A program made the translations under genes and the position numbers. A stretch of DNA of 43,198 bases, taken from assembly GCA_030145325.1 (NCBI GenBank), contig JAQYVW010000020.1, positions 1-43,198 on the forward strand. Direction: 5' to 3'. This document shows, in pieces, positions 1 to 7,578 of this stretch. The number at the start of each line of letters is the position of its first letter. Position 1 is the first letter of the stretch. The notes beneath the pieces are model-generated. The model was not told the DNA's origin. It searched no databases and saw only the letters and a list, made by a program, of their open reading frames with translations. Source of the DNA: Desulfurivibrionaceae bacterium (GTDB taxonomy: Bacteria > Desulfobacterota > Desulfobulbia > Desulfobulbales > UBA5123).

Positions 1-174
1 ACCCAACGAGGACGTGCGGCTGCGGTTCTGGTCAGCATGAAAGAGTATGAGTACACCCAGCACCAGCTTGAGATATTACGTCTTCTGGCTCGTGGCGAAA
101 AAGAGATTGAAGCAGAAGAAGGGTATGACTTGAAAACGGTCATGGCCGAGGCAGACGAAATTTTGGCCGAATAA
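1..174 (+). CDS. Type II antitoxin, Phd/YefM family (5'-truncated by window edge)
   Basis: Frame 1 is open from the first base to a TAA at 172-174 and encodes the last 57 residues of a protein. It begins TQRGRAAAVLVSMKEYE, the typical end of the Phd/YefM DNA-binding fold (a 'G.xAAVLxSxxEYE' pattern), followed by an acidic helical tail that in this family wraps the toxin. The stop is one base from the ATG of the next gene, which is a ParE/RelE toxin, so the pair is a canonical antitoxin-toxin operon. Phd/YefM antitoxins neutralise the toxin and repress their own promoter, which would lie outside the window. The N-terminal DNA-binding part cannot be seen. Confidence 0.85.
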   Translation, partial: TQRGRAAAVLVSMKEYEYTQHQLEILRLLARGEKEIEAEEGYDLKTVMAEADEILAE

Positions 175-175
175 G

Positions 176-469
176 ATGAAAATCCTCTTTACGCCCACCG
201 CACGCAAACAGTTTTTCAGTACGCTTGCCTATATCCGCCAGGACAAACCCTCGGCGGCCATTGCTTTTCGCAAAAAGGCGGAAAAAGCACTGGAACGACT
301 GCTTGATCACCCCAAATCAGGCCGCTCCCTGCCGGAGTTCCCCGACCTGCCCTATCGGGAAGTTGTCATCGCCCCATACCGATTCTTCTACAAAGTAAAA
401 AACAATACCGTGTGGATTGTCGCGGTCTGGCACGGCGCCCAGATCCCGCAAGACCCCGCCCTGGAGTGA
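176..469 (+). CDS. Type II toxin, ParE/RelE family
   Basis: A 97-residue protein with the ParE/RelE-superfamily layout: an N-terminal strand and helix (ILFTPTARKQFFSTLAYI), a long helical hairpin, the conserved HPKSGRSLPE turn, then PYREVVIAPYRFFYKV and a last strand ending IVAVWHGAQ. This C-terminal pattern is closest to ParE-type toxins, which poison DNA gyrase, but RelE-type mRNA interferases share the fold and I cannot separate the two by eye. The start ATG lies one base after the antitoxin stop, so translation is probably coupled. Length is normal for the family and no damage is visible. Confidence 0.88.
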   Translation: MKILFTPTARKQFFSTLAYIRQDKPSAAIAFRKKAEKALERLLDHPKSGRSLPEFPDLPYREVVIAPYRFFYKVKNNTVWIVAVWHGAQIPQDPALE

Positions 470-666
470 TTTTTTCGCGAATAAGGTTACCCCAAACACC
501 CACAAGTCATGCCTGACCCTGGTTTTTGCACAGGTTTTTGGTGAACACTCTCTGTTAGTAGGTCGGCTCTCGGCATGTTCTTAGCGGTTCACCTTTGGGT
601 GCAAAACCGGCTTTCTAAGGGTTAGAAATAACCGATTTTTTTACTTTTGTTGCATTATTTAAAGAG

Positions 667-686
667 GTTAACTCGGTCCGACCCCG
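667..686 (+). repeat. Direct repeat copy 1, 5' of the OYE gene region
   Basis: Twenty bases beginning GTTAACTCGG and ending CGACCCCG match the copy at 2167-2186 at all but three positions. The preceding 13 bases also align partly. The two copies lie exactly 1,500 bases apart and bracket the flavin oxidoreductase gene. The rest of the 470-788 gap shows no convincing gene: only short AT-rich and T-rich stretches. Confidence 0.5.
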
Positions 687-788
687 CCCCCTATTGGGCC
701 TCAAAATTGCATGGTTATGCTGTTTTGATTACCCTTGTCTTGGCTGTGCCTTTGAAAGGCATACTTGCATGGCATCCTTACACATTCC

Positions 789-1985
789 TCACTTCACAAT
801 ATGATCTTCTACCCACGAGTTAATCCATTTTTGCGCCTTCAGGTATCGCTGTTTATCCTGCTTGAAGACACATATGGGACCACTATATCGTTTTGATTTA
901 TCCGGACCAAAGACGGGGTAATAGCATGTGTTACATGCTATACAAGCCGCTTCACTCTTACCGTAACCTTTGCGCCAGCGCAAAGGCAAGTCTGGCTCAC
1001 AGATCAACGGTCGTGCCATTGACACGAAATCGACCTTCCCCTGCTGAATGATTTCTTCCAATCGTTCAACATTCCTGTTTCCGCCGACTAGAATCACCGG
1101 AATGTTTAGTTCCAACTTCTCTGCGTACCGAAGATGATAGGACTGGTTTTCAATATTCGTTATCCCGATATGCGCTTCCGCGCCCTTGAATACGGGTTTG
1201 AAGCCGAGTTTATGTTCTGTTTGCCCTAGACATTCTGCGGTTCCGCCGCTCACCTCAAGGGCATCAATACCCGCCTTTTCTAATTCCTTCGCCATTTCAG
1301 GAAAGGAATTGATGTTTGCTCCCCCCTCGACATGGTCCGAACAATTCATTTTTATCAGAATAGGAAAATCTCCCACCTGTTCTCGTGCCTTGGAAACAAT
1401 CTCTCTGATTATTCTTGTTTGATTGTGTACCGAGCCACCGTATTCGTCTGTTCGGCGATTCATAAAAGGAGACAGAAAGCTGCTCAGGAAATAGCCATGC
1501 GCTGCATGCAACTGTACGCCGTCGAATCCGGCGTCCCGCAACCTCATGATCGCTTCGACGCAGAGTTCTTCAAAAGCCCGGATCTCCTCGACGGTGACCG
1601 CGCGCTTCATCTCACTTTTAAAGGGGGTCGGGTATGCTGAGGCGGCGGCATCAAAGCCCGCCTGGCCAATCTGCCCCACAATCTTGCAACCGGAACCAAA
1701 ACGATGGACAACATCTGCCAATTTTTCAATTCCCTCAATGACATTGGCGCGGTATGCGGGGCGACCCGCGGAAACAGACTCGCAGACTCTTGCCACCATC
1801 ATCAAGCCGGTGATGATCATGCCGACTCCGCCTGTCGCCAGCTCTTCATAAACTCCGATCATCTCCTCCGGCACCGCCCCGGCGCCGCTGGCGCCTTCAT
1901 AGGTAGCTGACCGAACCAGACGATTAGGGATGGTCAGTCCGGCAATTTTGCCTTCAGAAAATAGTTTGTATTCACCACGCCCCAT
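789..1985 (-). CDS. NADH:flavin oxidoreductase, Old Yellow Enzyme family
   Basis: A 398-residue FMN-dependent TIM-barrel oxidoreductase. Family signatures visible are LTIPNRLVRSAT at the N terminus, the substrate/FMN segment QLHAAHGYFLSSFLSP followed by NRRTDEYGGS (the usual H-x-x-H and 'DxYGGS' region), and VGGNRN plus VDFVSMARPLICEPDL near the phosphate-binding end. Cysteines at 348, 351, 354 and 372 (CIACNTC plus a later Cys) resemble the iron-sulfur ligands of 2,4-dienoyl-CoA reductase-type members. The C-terminal FAD/NAD half of those enzymes is absent, so this is a single-domain form that would need a partner or free NAD(P)H. The ATG has an AGGA Shine-Dalgarno seven bases upstream. The physiological substrate, an activated alkene or similar, cannot be told from sequence. 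It stands alone, flanked by repeats. Confidence 0.88.
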   Translation of the reverse strand: MGRGEYKLFSEGKIAGLTIPNRLVRSATYEGASGAGAVPEEMIGVYEELATGGVGMIITGLMMVARVCESVSAGRPAYRANVIEGIEKLADVVHRFGSGCKIVGQIGQAGFDAAASAYPTPFKSEMKRAVTVEEIRAFEELCVEAIMRLRDAGFDGVQLHAAHGYFLSSFLSPFMNRRTDEYGGSVHNQTRIIREIVSKAREQVGDFPILIKMNCSDHVEGGANINSFPEMAKELEKAGIDALEVSGGTAECLGQTEHKLGFKPVFKGAEAHIGITNIENQSYHLRYAEKLELNIPVILVGGNRNVERLEEIIQQGKVDFVSMARPLICEPDLPLRWRKGYGKSEAACIACNTCYYPVFGPDKSKRYSGPICVFKQDKQRYLKAQKWINSWVEDHIVK

Positions 1986-2087
1986 GGGACAATCCTTAAT
2001 TTTTTAGTATTGGTACAATGAACGATCCGGTTAAATCATTGATTTGTGCAGGAAAGGTTGCCTTAAGGCTGAAAATCAAATTAAACC

Positions 2088-2114
2088 GTCGTTTTTGGCC
2101 CCAAAAAGGACGAC
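2088..2114. repeat. Imperfect inverted repeat upstream of the OYE gene
   Basis: GTCGTTTTTGG and CCAAAAAGGACGAC form a long imperfect hairpin about 100 bases upstream of the oxidoreductase start. It lacks a following T-run in either direction, so it is more likely an operator or repeat remnant than a terminator. The rest of 1986-2305 is AT-rich with no credible gene. Confidence 0.35.
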
Positions 2115-2166
2115 ATAAGGCTTAAAAACAGGTGTTTCTGTATATGTATCATTGTTATTTCAGATA

Positions 2167-2186
2167 GTTAGCTTGGTTCGACCCCG
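2167..2186 (+). repeat. Direct repeat copy 2, upstream (3' on + strand) of the OYE gene
   Basis: GTTAGCTTGG...CGACCCCG is the partner of 667-686 (17 of 20 positions identical). The resemblance to the GC-rich 'GGGGTCxGxCC' ends often seen at REP-type and transposase-associated repeats is a recollection, not something tested here. No transposase is present between the copies. Confidence 0.45.
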
Positions 2187-2305
2187 AATCGTTCGAATCG
2201 CGTTTTATGCTTACTGAAAGTAAAACAAGCAAACCCATAATATACCTAGCGCACAACAAAATACACTATAAATATACTTATTATATTTTCAGCCTTGGAG
2301 GTAAA

Positions 2306-3448
2306 TTACCCAAACAGTTGCATGTATTTACGAAAAACAAACAGTCTATTGCGCTGGAAACCTGTAATTTCTTCAAGTATTTCCAACCTTACGAACTCGT
2401 CTATCAGACCATTAGCGGCACGGGGTGTTACACCCAATAACCCAACAACCATGCTTCCATTAACAGCAGGGCTACTATATAAATGCAGTAACAACTTTCT
2501 AGCTTTTTCCGCGCGTCTACCCAGTGTTACCATTTGAGCTTCCAACTCATTACGCATACTCATTATCTTCTGGAAGGTTTTTTTGCTACTTTCAGCAGTC
2601 TCTATGACCGCATCCAGAAAGAATATTACCCAAGGTACAAGGTCGTTTGACACCCTGACTCTAGTTAGAGCATCGTAGTAAGCAATACGATTTTTTTCCA
2701 GATAATCGGACAAATATAACGACGGTTTACCTAGTATTCCACGGCTAATTAAGTACAGCGTAATAAGAAGTCGGCCAATACGGCCATTACCATCCAAGAA
2801 AGGATGTATTGTTTCAAACTGATAGTGACTGATAGCAATTCGAATTAACTCAGGTACATCAATTGATTCGTTATGCCACAGCTTTTCAAGATCACTCATG
2901 AGTTCTGGGAGGGTTTCATGGTGTGGGGGGATAAACACAGCATTGCTTAAACTTGTGCCACCAATCCAGTTTTGAGAAACACGAAAGTTTCCTGGCGTTT
3001 TATGCTCACCACGAACACCTTGCATCAATATTTCATGCGTTTTCTTTAAGAGGCGAACCGAAAGAGGAAGTGTTTCAAGCTCCCAAATAGCATCCCCCAT
3101 GGCTTGAACATAATTTTGAACTTCTTGCCAATCATCACGCTTCTCAGGATCAATCTGCGACACATCCAAAATCACATCATCAATATGTGTTTGCGTACCC
3201 TCTATTTTACTGGATTGACTCGCCTCCTTACGCACATGCATCCTGATAAAAAGGTCGATATCCGGAACAATAAGAGAATACGCATTTAACTCAGCTAATG
3301 ATCGTGATGCCTTTTCCAGTCGCGTATTAATTTTTGGACTATCCCAGCTCCATTGCATATTAACAAGGTTAGGTTGAAAACTTTTATACTCATATTGTTG
3401 CTTCAATTTACCAGCAACAAATTCTTCCATTTTTAAATTTTTGCTCAT
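2306..3448 (-). CDS. Fic-domain protein AMP-transferase (class II, with N-terminal inhibitory helix)
   Basis: The Fic active-site motif HPFLDGNGRIGR is complete (residues about 215-226 from the chosen start), so nucleotidyl transfer to a target hydroxyl is expected; most Fic proteins AMPylate. The inhibitory motif SSKIEG lies upstream at about 79-84, the class II arrangement in which a helix of the same chain blocks ATP. An N-terminal Fic_N-like region precedes it. A C-terminal winged-helix-like segment (about residues 310-380) resembles those of DNA-binding Fic proteins. The open frame continues 26 codons upstream; I chose the ATG at 3448 because the extension is low in family-like features, but the ATG at 3430 is also possible. 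The gene is visibly more AT-rich than its neighbours and sits beside a conflict operon, which suggests horizontal transfer. Confidence 0.88.
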   Translation of the reverse strand: MSKNLKMEEFVAGKLKQQYEYKSFQPNLVNMQWSWDSPKINTRLEKASRSLAELNAYSLIVPDIDLFIRMHVRKEASQSSKIEGTQTHIDDVILDVSQIDPEKRDDWQEVQNYVQAMGDAIWELETLPLSVRLLKKTHEILMQGVRGEHKTPGNFRVSQNWIGGTSLSNAVFIPPHHETLPELMSDLEKLWHNESIDVPELIRIAISHYQFETIHPFLDGNGRIGRLLITLYLISRGILGKPSLYLSDYLEKNRIAYYDALTRVRVSNDLVPWVIFFLDAVIETAESSKKTFQKIMSMRNELEAQMVTLGRRAEKARKLLLHLYSSPAVNGSMVVGLLGVTPRAANGLIDEFVRLEILEEITGFQRNRLFVFRKYMQLFG

Positions 3449-3613
3449 TTTCACCAACCCATTAACATGTATGGTGGTCAGACTTGACTTACGGGTGTTT
3501 GCTTTCGATTTGCTTCTAATACCCACAAGTAACGCCTGTCCCCGTTCTGTCCACTGGTTACGAGTTACACGAGGTCACAATATTTGCGTTTTTGGTCCTA
3601 AAAACATCATTAT

Positions 3614-3634
3614 AGCCCACAAAAGGGCTTTTTT
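3614..3634 (+). terminator. Small terminator-like hairpin, plus strand
   Basis: AGCCC and GGGCT pair around an ACAAAA loop and are followed by TTTTTT. No plus-strand gene ends just before it. It may terminate an unseen transcript or be a relic. The surrounding gap between the Fic and ATPase genes (3449-3727) holds no other recognisable gene. Confidence 0.4.
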
Positions 3635-3727
3635 AAGAAATGATCATCCATAATTACAACCACTTACCGTGGCCTGGCCCCATTATGATGGTTTAGACAG
3701 GGTCAATATAGGATGTCTCCATTCTCC

Positions 3728-5686
3728 TTATTCTATTTTCGCGCCATCTCTGACCCAATGCTTCGGCACCAGTTTTTCACCGTGACGCCATTCGTAGCGG
3801 ATCATGTCCCTGAACCACGAGTCCGTGAATTTGGCATGATCCATGACGATTATCTGGGGGAATGCTTCGTTTAAGGTCATCTCCCCAAAGAGCCGGTAGA
3901 TGTCCCGCACCCTGTTGGTGTCCTCGGCGTCTTTGGGAACTAGTTCCCCTTCTCGATCCGTGTTGCGAAGTTCTTCCGGGAACCAGGCCTGGCTTGGTTG
4001 GTCGATAAGCAAGGTTCGTGGGACCGGACACTCGTTTTGGGAAAGATGGTCGTGAATTGCAAGTATGCCCGCAAGGTGATAACAGACCCAATTGGCACCA
4101 CTGCCGATTTCGGATAGGCTGGTCATCTCGTCACTGTCTGGAGACACTTGGACCTTGATTGCGAGATCTTCGACCGAAATCGAAGCGTTGCCCTCCTGGA
4201 ATTCAACCTCCATGCGCCGCGCTAACGTGGTCATTTTCTTATTGACAGCCTCCTGTGTTTTCTTACGGCGCATCCAGATAGAGTTGATCTTGTTCTGTAA
4301 CGCTTCAATCTCCGCCGTCAACGCATCCAGGTCTTCCTCGTCATCATCCATGCCACCCACGTCGATAGTGCGGATGTATTCAGAAATCCTGCCAAGAAGT
4401 CGGTCGATTTCCCGGTCTGCAGTGAGATGGTCTGAGTTCTTCGAGATGGTCGCAAAGGCCATACGAAGTTTGCTCTGGGCCGCTACGTGTTGCTCCTCAA
4501 GGGGAACAAGTTCTTCATCCAAGCGCACCCGGGCCTTTCGGGCCTTCGCATCCATGCGAAGCGGAACAGCATGAATACCTTTCAGGGACGAAAGTGTAAC
4601 CATCAACTGTTTGCGATGTCGCGCTGGGTCGAAGGATTCGGACTCACAGACAGGACAAGTTCTGCTGCTGACGTGGGTCGGAAGGAGTTCGGAGATAGAA
4701 AGTTTGCTGAGTTGCCGCGAAACCACGTCTTGGTGGACTTCTGCGGACCGCTCGTATTCTCGAAGGTTGCGGATGCGTTTGCGCATCTCCTGAACGGCCT
4801 TGCGCGCTGCCAGTTCATGTGCTTCAAGTTGACGGATGTCGGGAACTGCCGTGGCAACGTCGAACCGCTTCGGTTCGTCCACGTGCATGTCACGCAGAAC
4901 CCCCAAGAGGGCGGGTACGGATTCTGGGACTGGCCCCTCAAGCAAACCTACGCCTTGGGCTTCCAGCCACAACTTGTGACCACGGGCAAAAGTGTTAGCA
5001 CGCAAGCTCTGCCGCTCTTTGCCTTTCACCTTAAGCGTCCGTAGATTGGATTTAAGTCCACGAAGGCGCGCCCGCGCAGCTAGCATCTCCGCATTTTCGA
5101 TGCCAAGAAGAAATGGCAAAGCATCCAGCGTGTGCCGCCGGTGGTTTTCGCTGTCAAGACCGGGTACGCTGACGTATCTGTTGGCGATTACGTCCTGCGG
5201 CTGAAAAATGAGGGCCGCAGCATGACGAATGTTAGCCTCCGCTTGGACTTCTTCCCATGGCTCTTTCGGGTTGGATAGAACTGCAGCGCCTGCAATTCCG
5301 GTGAACGATGATAGAATGTCTCGGACGACGGCCCGGTTGGAGCACATCTCAGGGATTTCGTTAGGGAATTTCAGGTCCTTTCCAAGCTGGTACCATCCCT
5401 GTGTAGATACCTTGGTGCCCGGGGATGGGAGAGGTCGGAGGACCAGAAGCTCTCCATCCAGACCAACAAAGTGACCGCCGACATGTGATACTGCTTGGCG
5501 GATGATTCCCTTGGGGATTGGACAGGATTTGCTCATCAAGATGTAGTTAAGAATGTCCAAAACTGCCGACTTGCCAGTCTGGCTGTTACCTGTGATGACA
5601 TTCACCCCGTGGGTGTTGAAATTCAGAGTCCGTCGATCGGCTCCGTCCCGTTGATAAATGATGAGACTCTTTATTCTCCAGCTCAT
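3728..5686 (-). CDS. ABC-three-component system ATPase, DUF3732/SMC-Rad50-like
   Basis: A 652-residue SMC/Rad50-like ATPase. Walker A is GNSQTGKS at 33-40, right after the first strands of the head domain. A basic, charged helical middle region carries CPVC at 344-347, positioned like the zinc hook of Rad50. A second coiled segment follows (about 380-490), then the signature-like EIGSGANW (526-533) and Walker B TLLIDQPSQ (558-566). The 'DQPSQ' form of Walker B and the overall order match the DUF3732 ATPases of ABC-3C systems. In such systems the ATPase is thought to sense invading or aberrant DNA and license a partner effector. The start ATG overlaps the stop of the middle component by four bases (ATGA), and both partner genes lie directly upstream. 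All ATPase motifs look intact. Confidence 0.85.
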   Translation of the reverse strand: MSWRIKSLIIYQRDGADRRTLNFNTHGVNVITGNSQTGKSAVLDILNYILMSKSCPIPKGIIRQAVSHVGGHFVGLDGELLVLRPLPSPGTKVSTQGWYQLGKDLKFPNEIPEMCSNRAVVRDILSSFTGIAGAAVLSNPKEPWEEVQAEANIRHAAALIFQPQDVIANRYVSVPGLDSENHRRHTLDALPFLLGIENAEMLAARARLRGLKSNLRTLKVKGKERQSLRANTFARGHKLWLEAQGVGLLEGPVPESVPALLGVLRDMHVDEPKRFDVATAVPDIRQLEAHELAARKAVQEMRKRIRNLREYERSAEVHQDVVSRQLSKLSISELLPTHVSSRTCPVCESESFDPARHRKQLMVTLSSLKGIHAVPLRMDAKARKARVRLDEELVPLEEQHVAAQSKLRMAFATISKNSDHLTADREIDRLLGRISEYIRTIDVGGMDDDEEDLDALTAEIEALQNKINSIWMRRKKTQEAVNKKMTTLARRMEVEFQEGNASISVEDLAIKVQVSPDSDEMTSLSEIGSGANWVCYHLAGILAIHDHLSQNECPVPRTLLIDQPSQAWFPEELRNTDREGELVPKDAEDTNRVRDIYRLFGEMTLNEAFPQIIVMDHAKFTDSWFRDMIRYEWRHGEKLVPKHWVRDGAKIE

Positions 5687-6165
5687 GCTTCGAACTCCAA
5701 TCCTAGTGCGCTAGCGATACGCAGGTCGTCTTGTTCACCTCCAAGCGTCCCGCCAATGGCGCAGGCCACTCGACGTACGAGAGCAGAGCGGCTCTTGGCT
5801 TCAAGGGCATTGACTTTACCTTTTGCAAAGAGCCGACCGTCCTTCAATTCTAAAATTCCGGCGGCCTCTCCATGTGCAAGAGCAGCCCAAAATGTGTCCT
5901 TCCAGGCTAAGATGGTCTGCTTAGAGTATCCACGCCAACTTCGTGCCCCCTCGTTTCGGATCCAACCTGTAAATGTTTGTTTCTTCAAGGGTGAGGACTC
6001 CAGAGTGCTTTCTGTTGCAACCAACCCGATCCCCAACATCGCCCAAGGGATCAGGATGCCGTTATGGAGGTCGCGTGCCTTGGCGTGACTTTCCGCCATC
6101 CAATGGAGAATAACTGCTGCCGCCATGGGTTCCTGATGTATGTCCGTGTCAAGGAATTGGTGCAT
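5683..6165 (-). CDS. ABC-three-component system middle component
   Basis: A 160-residue, mostly helical and winged-helix-like protein with no catalytic motif that I recognise. Its size and its position between a DUF3732-type ATPase and a large effector-like protein match the 'middle component' of ABC-3C systems, which is presumed to bridge or regulate the other two. The start codon directly abuts the stop of the upstream gene, and its own stop overlaps the ATPase start by four bases, so the three proteins are probably made in fixed ratio. The identification depends more on context than on sequence. The segment ARSWRGYSKQTILAWKDTFW (around residue 75-94) is a possible recognition helix. Confidence 0.7.
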   Translation of the reverse strand: MHQFLDTDIHQEPMAAAVILHWMAESHAKARDLHNGILIPWAMLGIGLVATESTLESSPLKKQTFTGWIRNEGARSWRGYSKQTILAWKDTFWAALAHGEAAGILELKDGRLFAKGKVNALEAKSRSALVRRVACAIGGTLGGEQDDLRIASALGLEFEA

Positions 6166-7305
6166 CTATGCATCCTCCCCGTATGTGGGATTCCATCTTA
6201 GACTTAGCACGTTACTCAACTCGTGATAACTACCTTGAGTGAATTGAAGAGGAGGATCCGTGCGACCAAGCTTCGACGGATATTTCATGCAATTTTTATG
6301 GACATCCCGGCCAATCTTCCGAGCGTGGTCTGCATCGCCAATCGGTAAGTGCTCCTCATGTATGGTCTGGCAGTATTGTTTTAGGTCCGTGTCATGGTTC
6401 TTGAGGTCCAGTATTTCATGGGGCGTACCATCCATGAATTCCTGGCGTCGGGTACGAGCGCTGAACCAATTATTCAGCGCTCGGGCGATGGTCTCCGGCT
6501 GATCGCGGTTGATAGCGGCAAGTTGTGGGATGAGGTGCTGGTGGTGTTCTGCTTGGAGGGCCTGGATGTCGTCATTGGTGTATTCCAAGTCAGGGAATTC
6601 GTATTTGCCTGGCGTCGCGTGGCGCACATATGCTTCGAGAAAGTCAGCATTCATGTCTTTCACGGTCACCTCGAAGCCACCCGAGTCCAGTGAAGCCGTC
6701 AGCCGACCCATGAACGCCCCAACCAAGGATTTACGGACCTGCGATACAATCTCTGGGGGAACACTGCGGTCCATCATTGTTTCTTCTAGTTGATCATTCG
6801 AGGCCTCCAGACGACCTTGCGCACTGGCAATCTCGATTCGAGTAAGGAGTTCACGCCGCGCGTCCTTGAGGTCAATCCAGCGGGCATAGACACCTTTCCT
6901 GGCAAGCACTTTGTTGGTTGCTTCGGCAGCTCGCTGGTCCATCTCGGAAAGCAAGGCATCCCATGGGGCAACACCGGTTGGTTGGTAGCATGAAGCCAAT
7001 AGGGATTCTGGCTGAAGCCTGCTTGTGGTTAGCAACCGCAGCTTCCCCGTCTGTGGCGCAGGCCCCCGAATCCAGGCGTCCACTGCTTGCCACCAGACAG
7101 GACTATTTTCACTAATGGCGTGATTAATCTCACTATGCTTCAGTTGCTCACACGACAGAATAAAGCCATCCATGGTCGCTACAGACAGGTCGTCTTCCAC
7201 CTCAATCTTGACGACGACATCATGTGACTCAGTCAGGGCACGACGACACGCTTCCACTGCCTGCCATAGGTATCCTGCCATCTGGCCACCTGCACTCGTC
7301 GTCAT
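6166..7305 (-). CDS. ABC-three-component effector with Cap4/DUF4297-like N-terminal nuclease fold
   Basis: From the ATG at 7305 the protein has 379 residues. I chose this start because GGAG lies five bases upstream; the frame is open 17 codons further. The N-terminal part reads GGQMAGYLWQAVEAC, then VVVKIEVEDD (E35, E37, D38, D39) and CEQLKHS (E53, Q54, K56). That order, a helix after a glycine-rich start, an acidic strand, then a strand with (E/Q)xK, is the pattern of Cap4/DUF4297-type restriction-endonuclease-fold domains. The C-terminal 90 residues or so, ending in TQGSYHELSNVLSLRWNPTY, fit the conserved C-terminal domain that names ABC-3C effectors. It is the first gene of the operon. The nuclease call is a motif-level inference; the ABC-3C assignment is stronger because of the neighbours. 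Confidence 0.72.
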   Translation of the reverse strand: MTTSAGGQMAGYLWQAVEACRRALTESHDVVVKIEVEDDLSVATMDGFILSCEQLKHSEINHAISENSPVWWQAVDAWIRGPAPQTGKLRLLTTSRLQPESLLASCYQPTGVAPWDALLSEMDQRAAEATNKVLARKGVYARWIDLKDARRELLTRIEIASAQGRLEASNDQLEETMMDRSVPPEIVSQVRKSLVGAFMGRLTASLDSGGFEVTVKDMNADFLEAYVRHATPGKYEFPDLEYTNDDIQALQAEHHQHLIPQLAAINRDQPETIARALNNWFSARTRRQEFMDGTPHEILDLKNHDTDLKQYCQTIHEEHLPIGDADHARKIGRDVHKNCMKYPSKLGRTDPPLQFTQGSYHELSNVLSLRWNPTYGEDA

Positions 7306-7578
7306 CGGCTCTCCTTTGATTGTATGAATCATTACCGTTTTATGCGGTGCGAGCACCGATGATTTTTTCGTTGCCCTGTTGAATTTTGCGACTACCCAGG
7401 CAGCGAGCGCTTCAAAGCGTAGCGCGTTTCGAGATTACACAGCACTTTCCTGGCGACATAGCAAGCATCAGACCGCGCCCTTGGTTCGTTTAGTAGACTG
7501 CTCTTTTTTCACACCCAGCCAAACCTACCACCAGTCAGGCAAGCCACCATAATAAAAGCACATTCCCCCCCACCCCTC
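7306..7578. other. Gene-free boundary between accessory block and core genes
   Basis: About 270 bases without a convincing gene. This should contain the promoter of the ABC-3C operon (reading left), but I cannot pick a reliable -35/-10 pair. There is no tRNA gene, integrase or clear attachment repeat. It marks the point where the mobile-looking first 7.4 kb meets the conserved gpsA-gyrA-gyrB-dnaN run. Confidence 0.5.
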
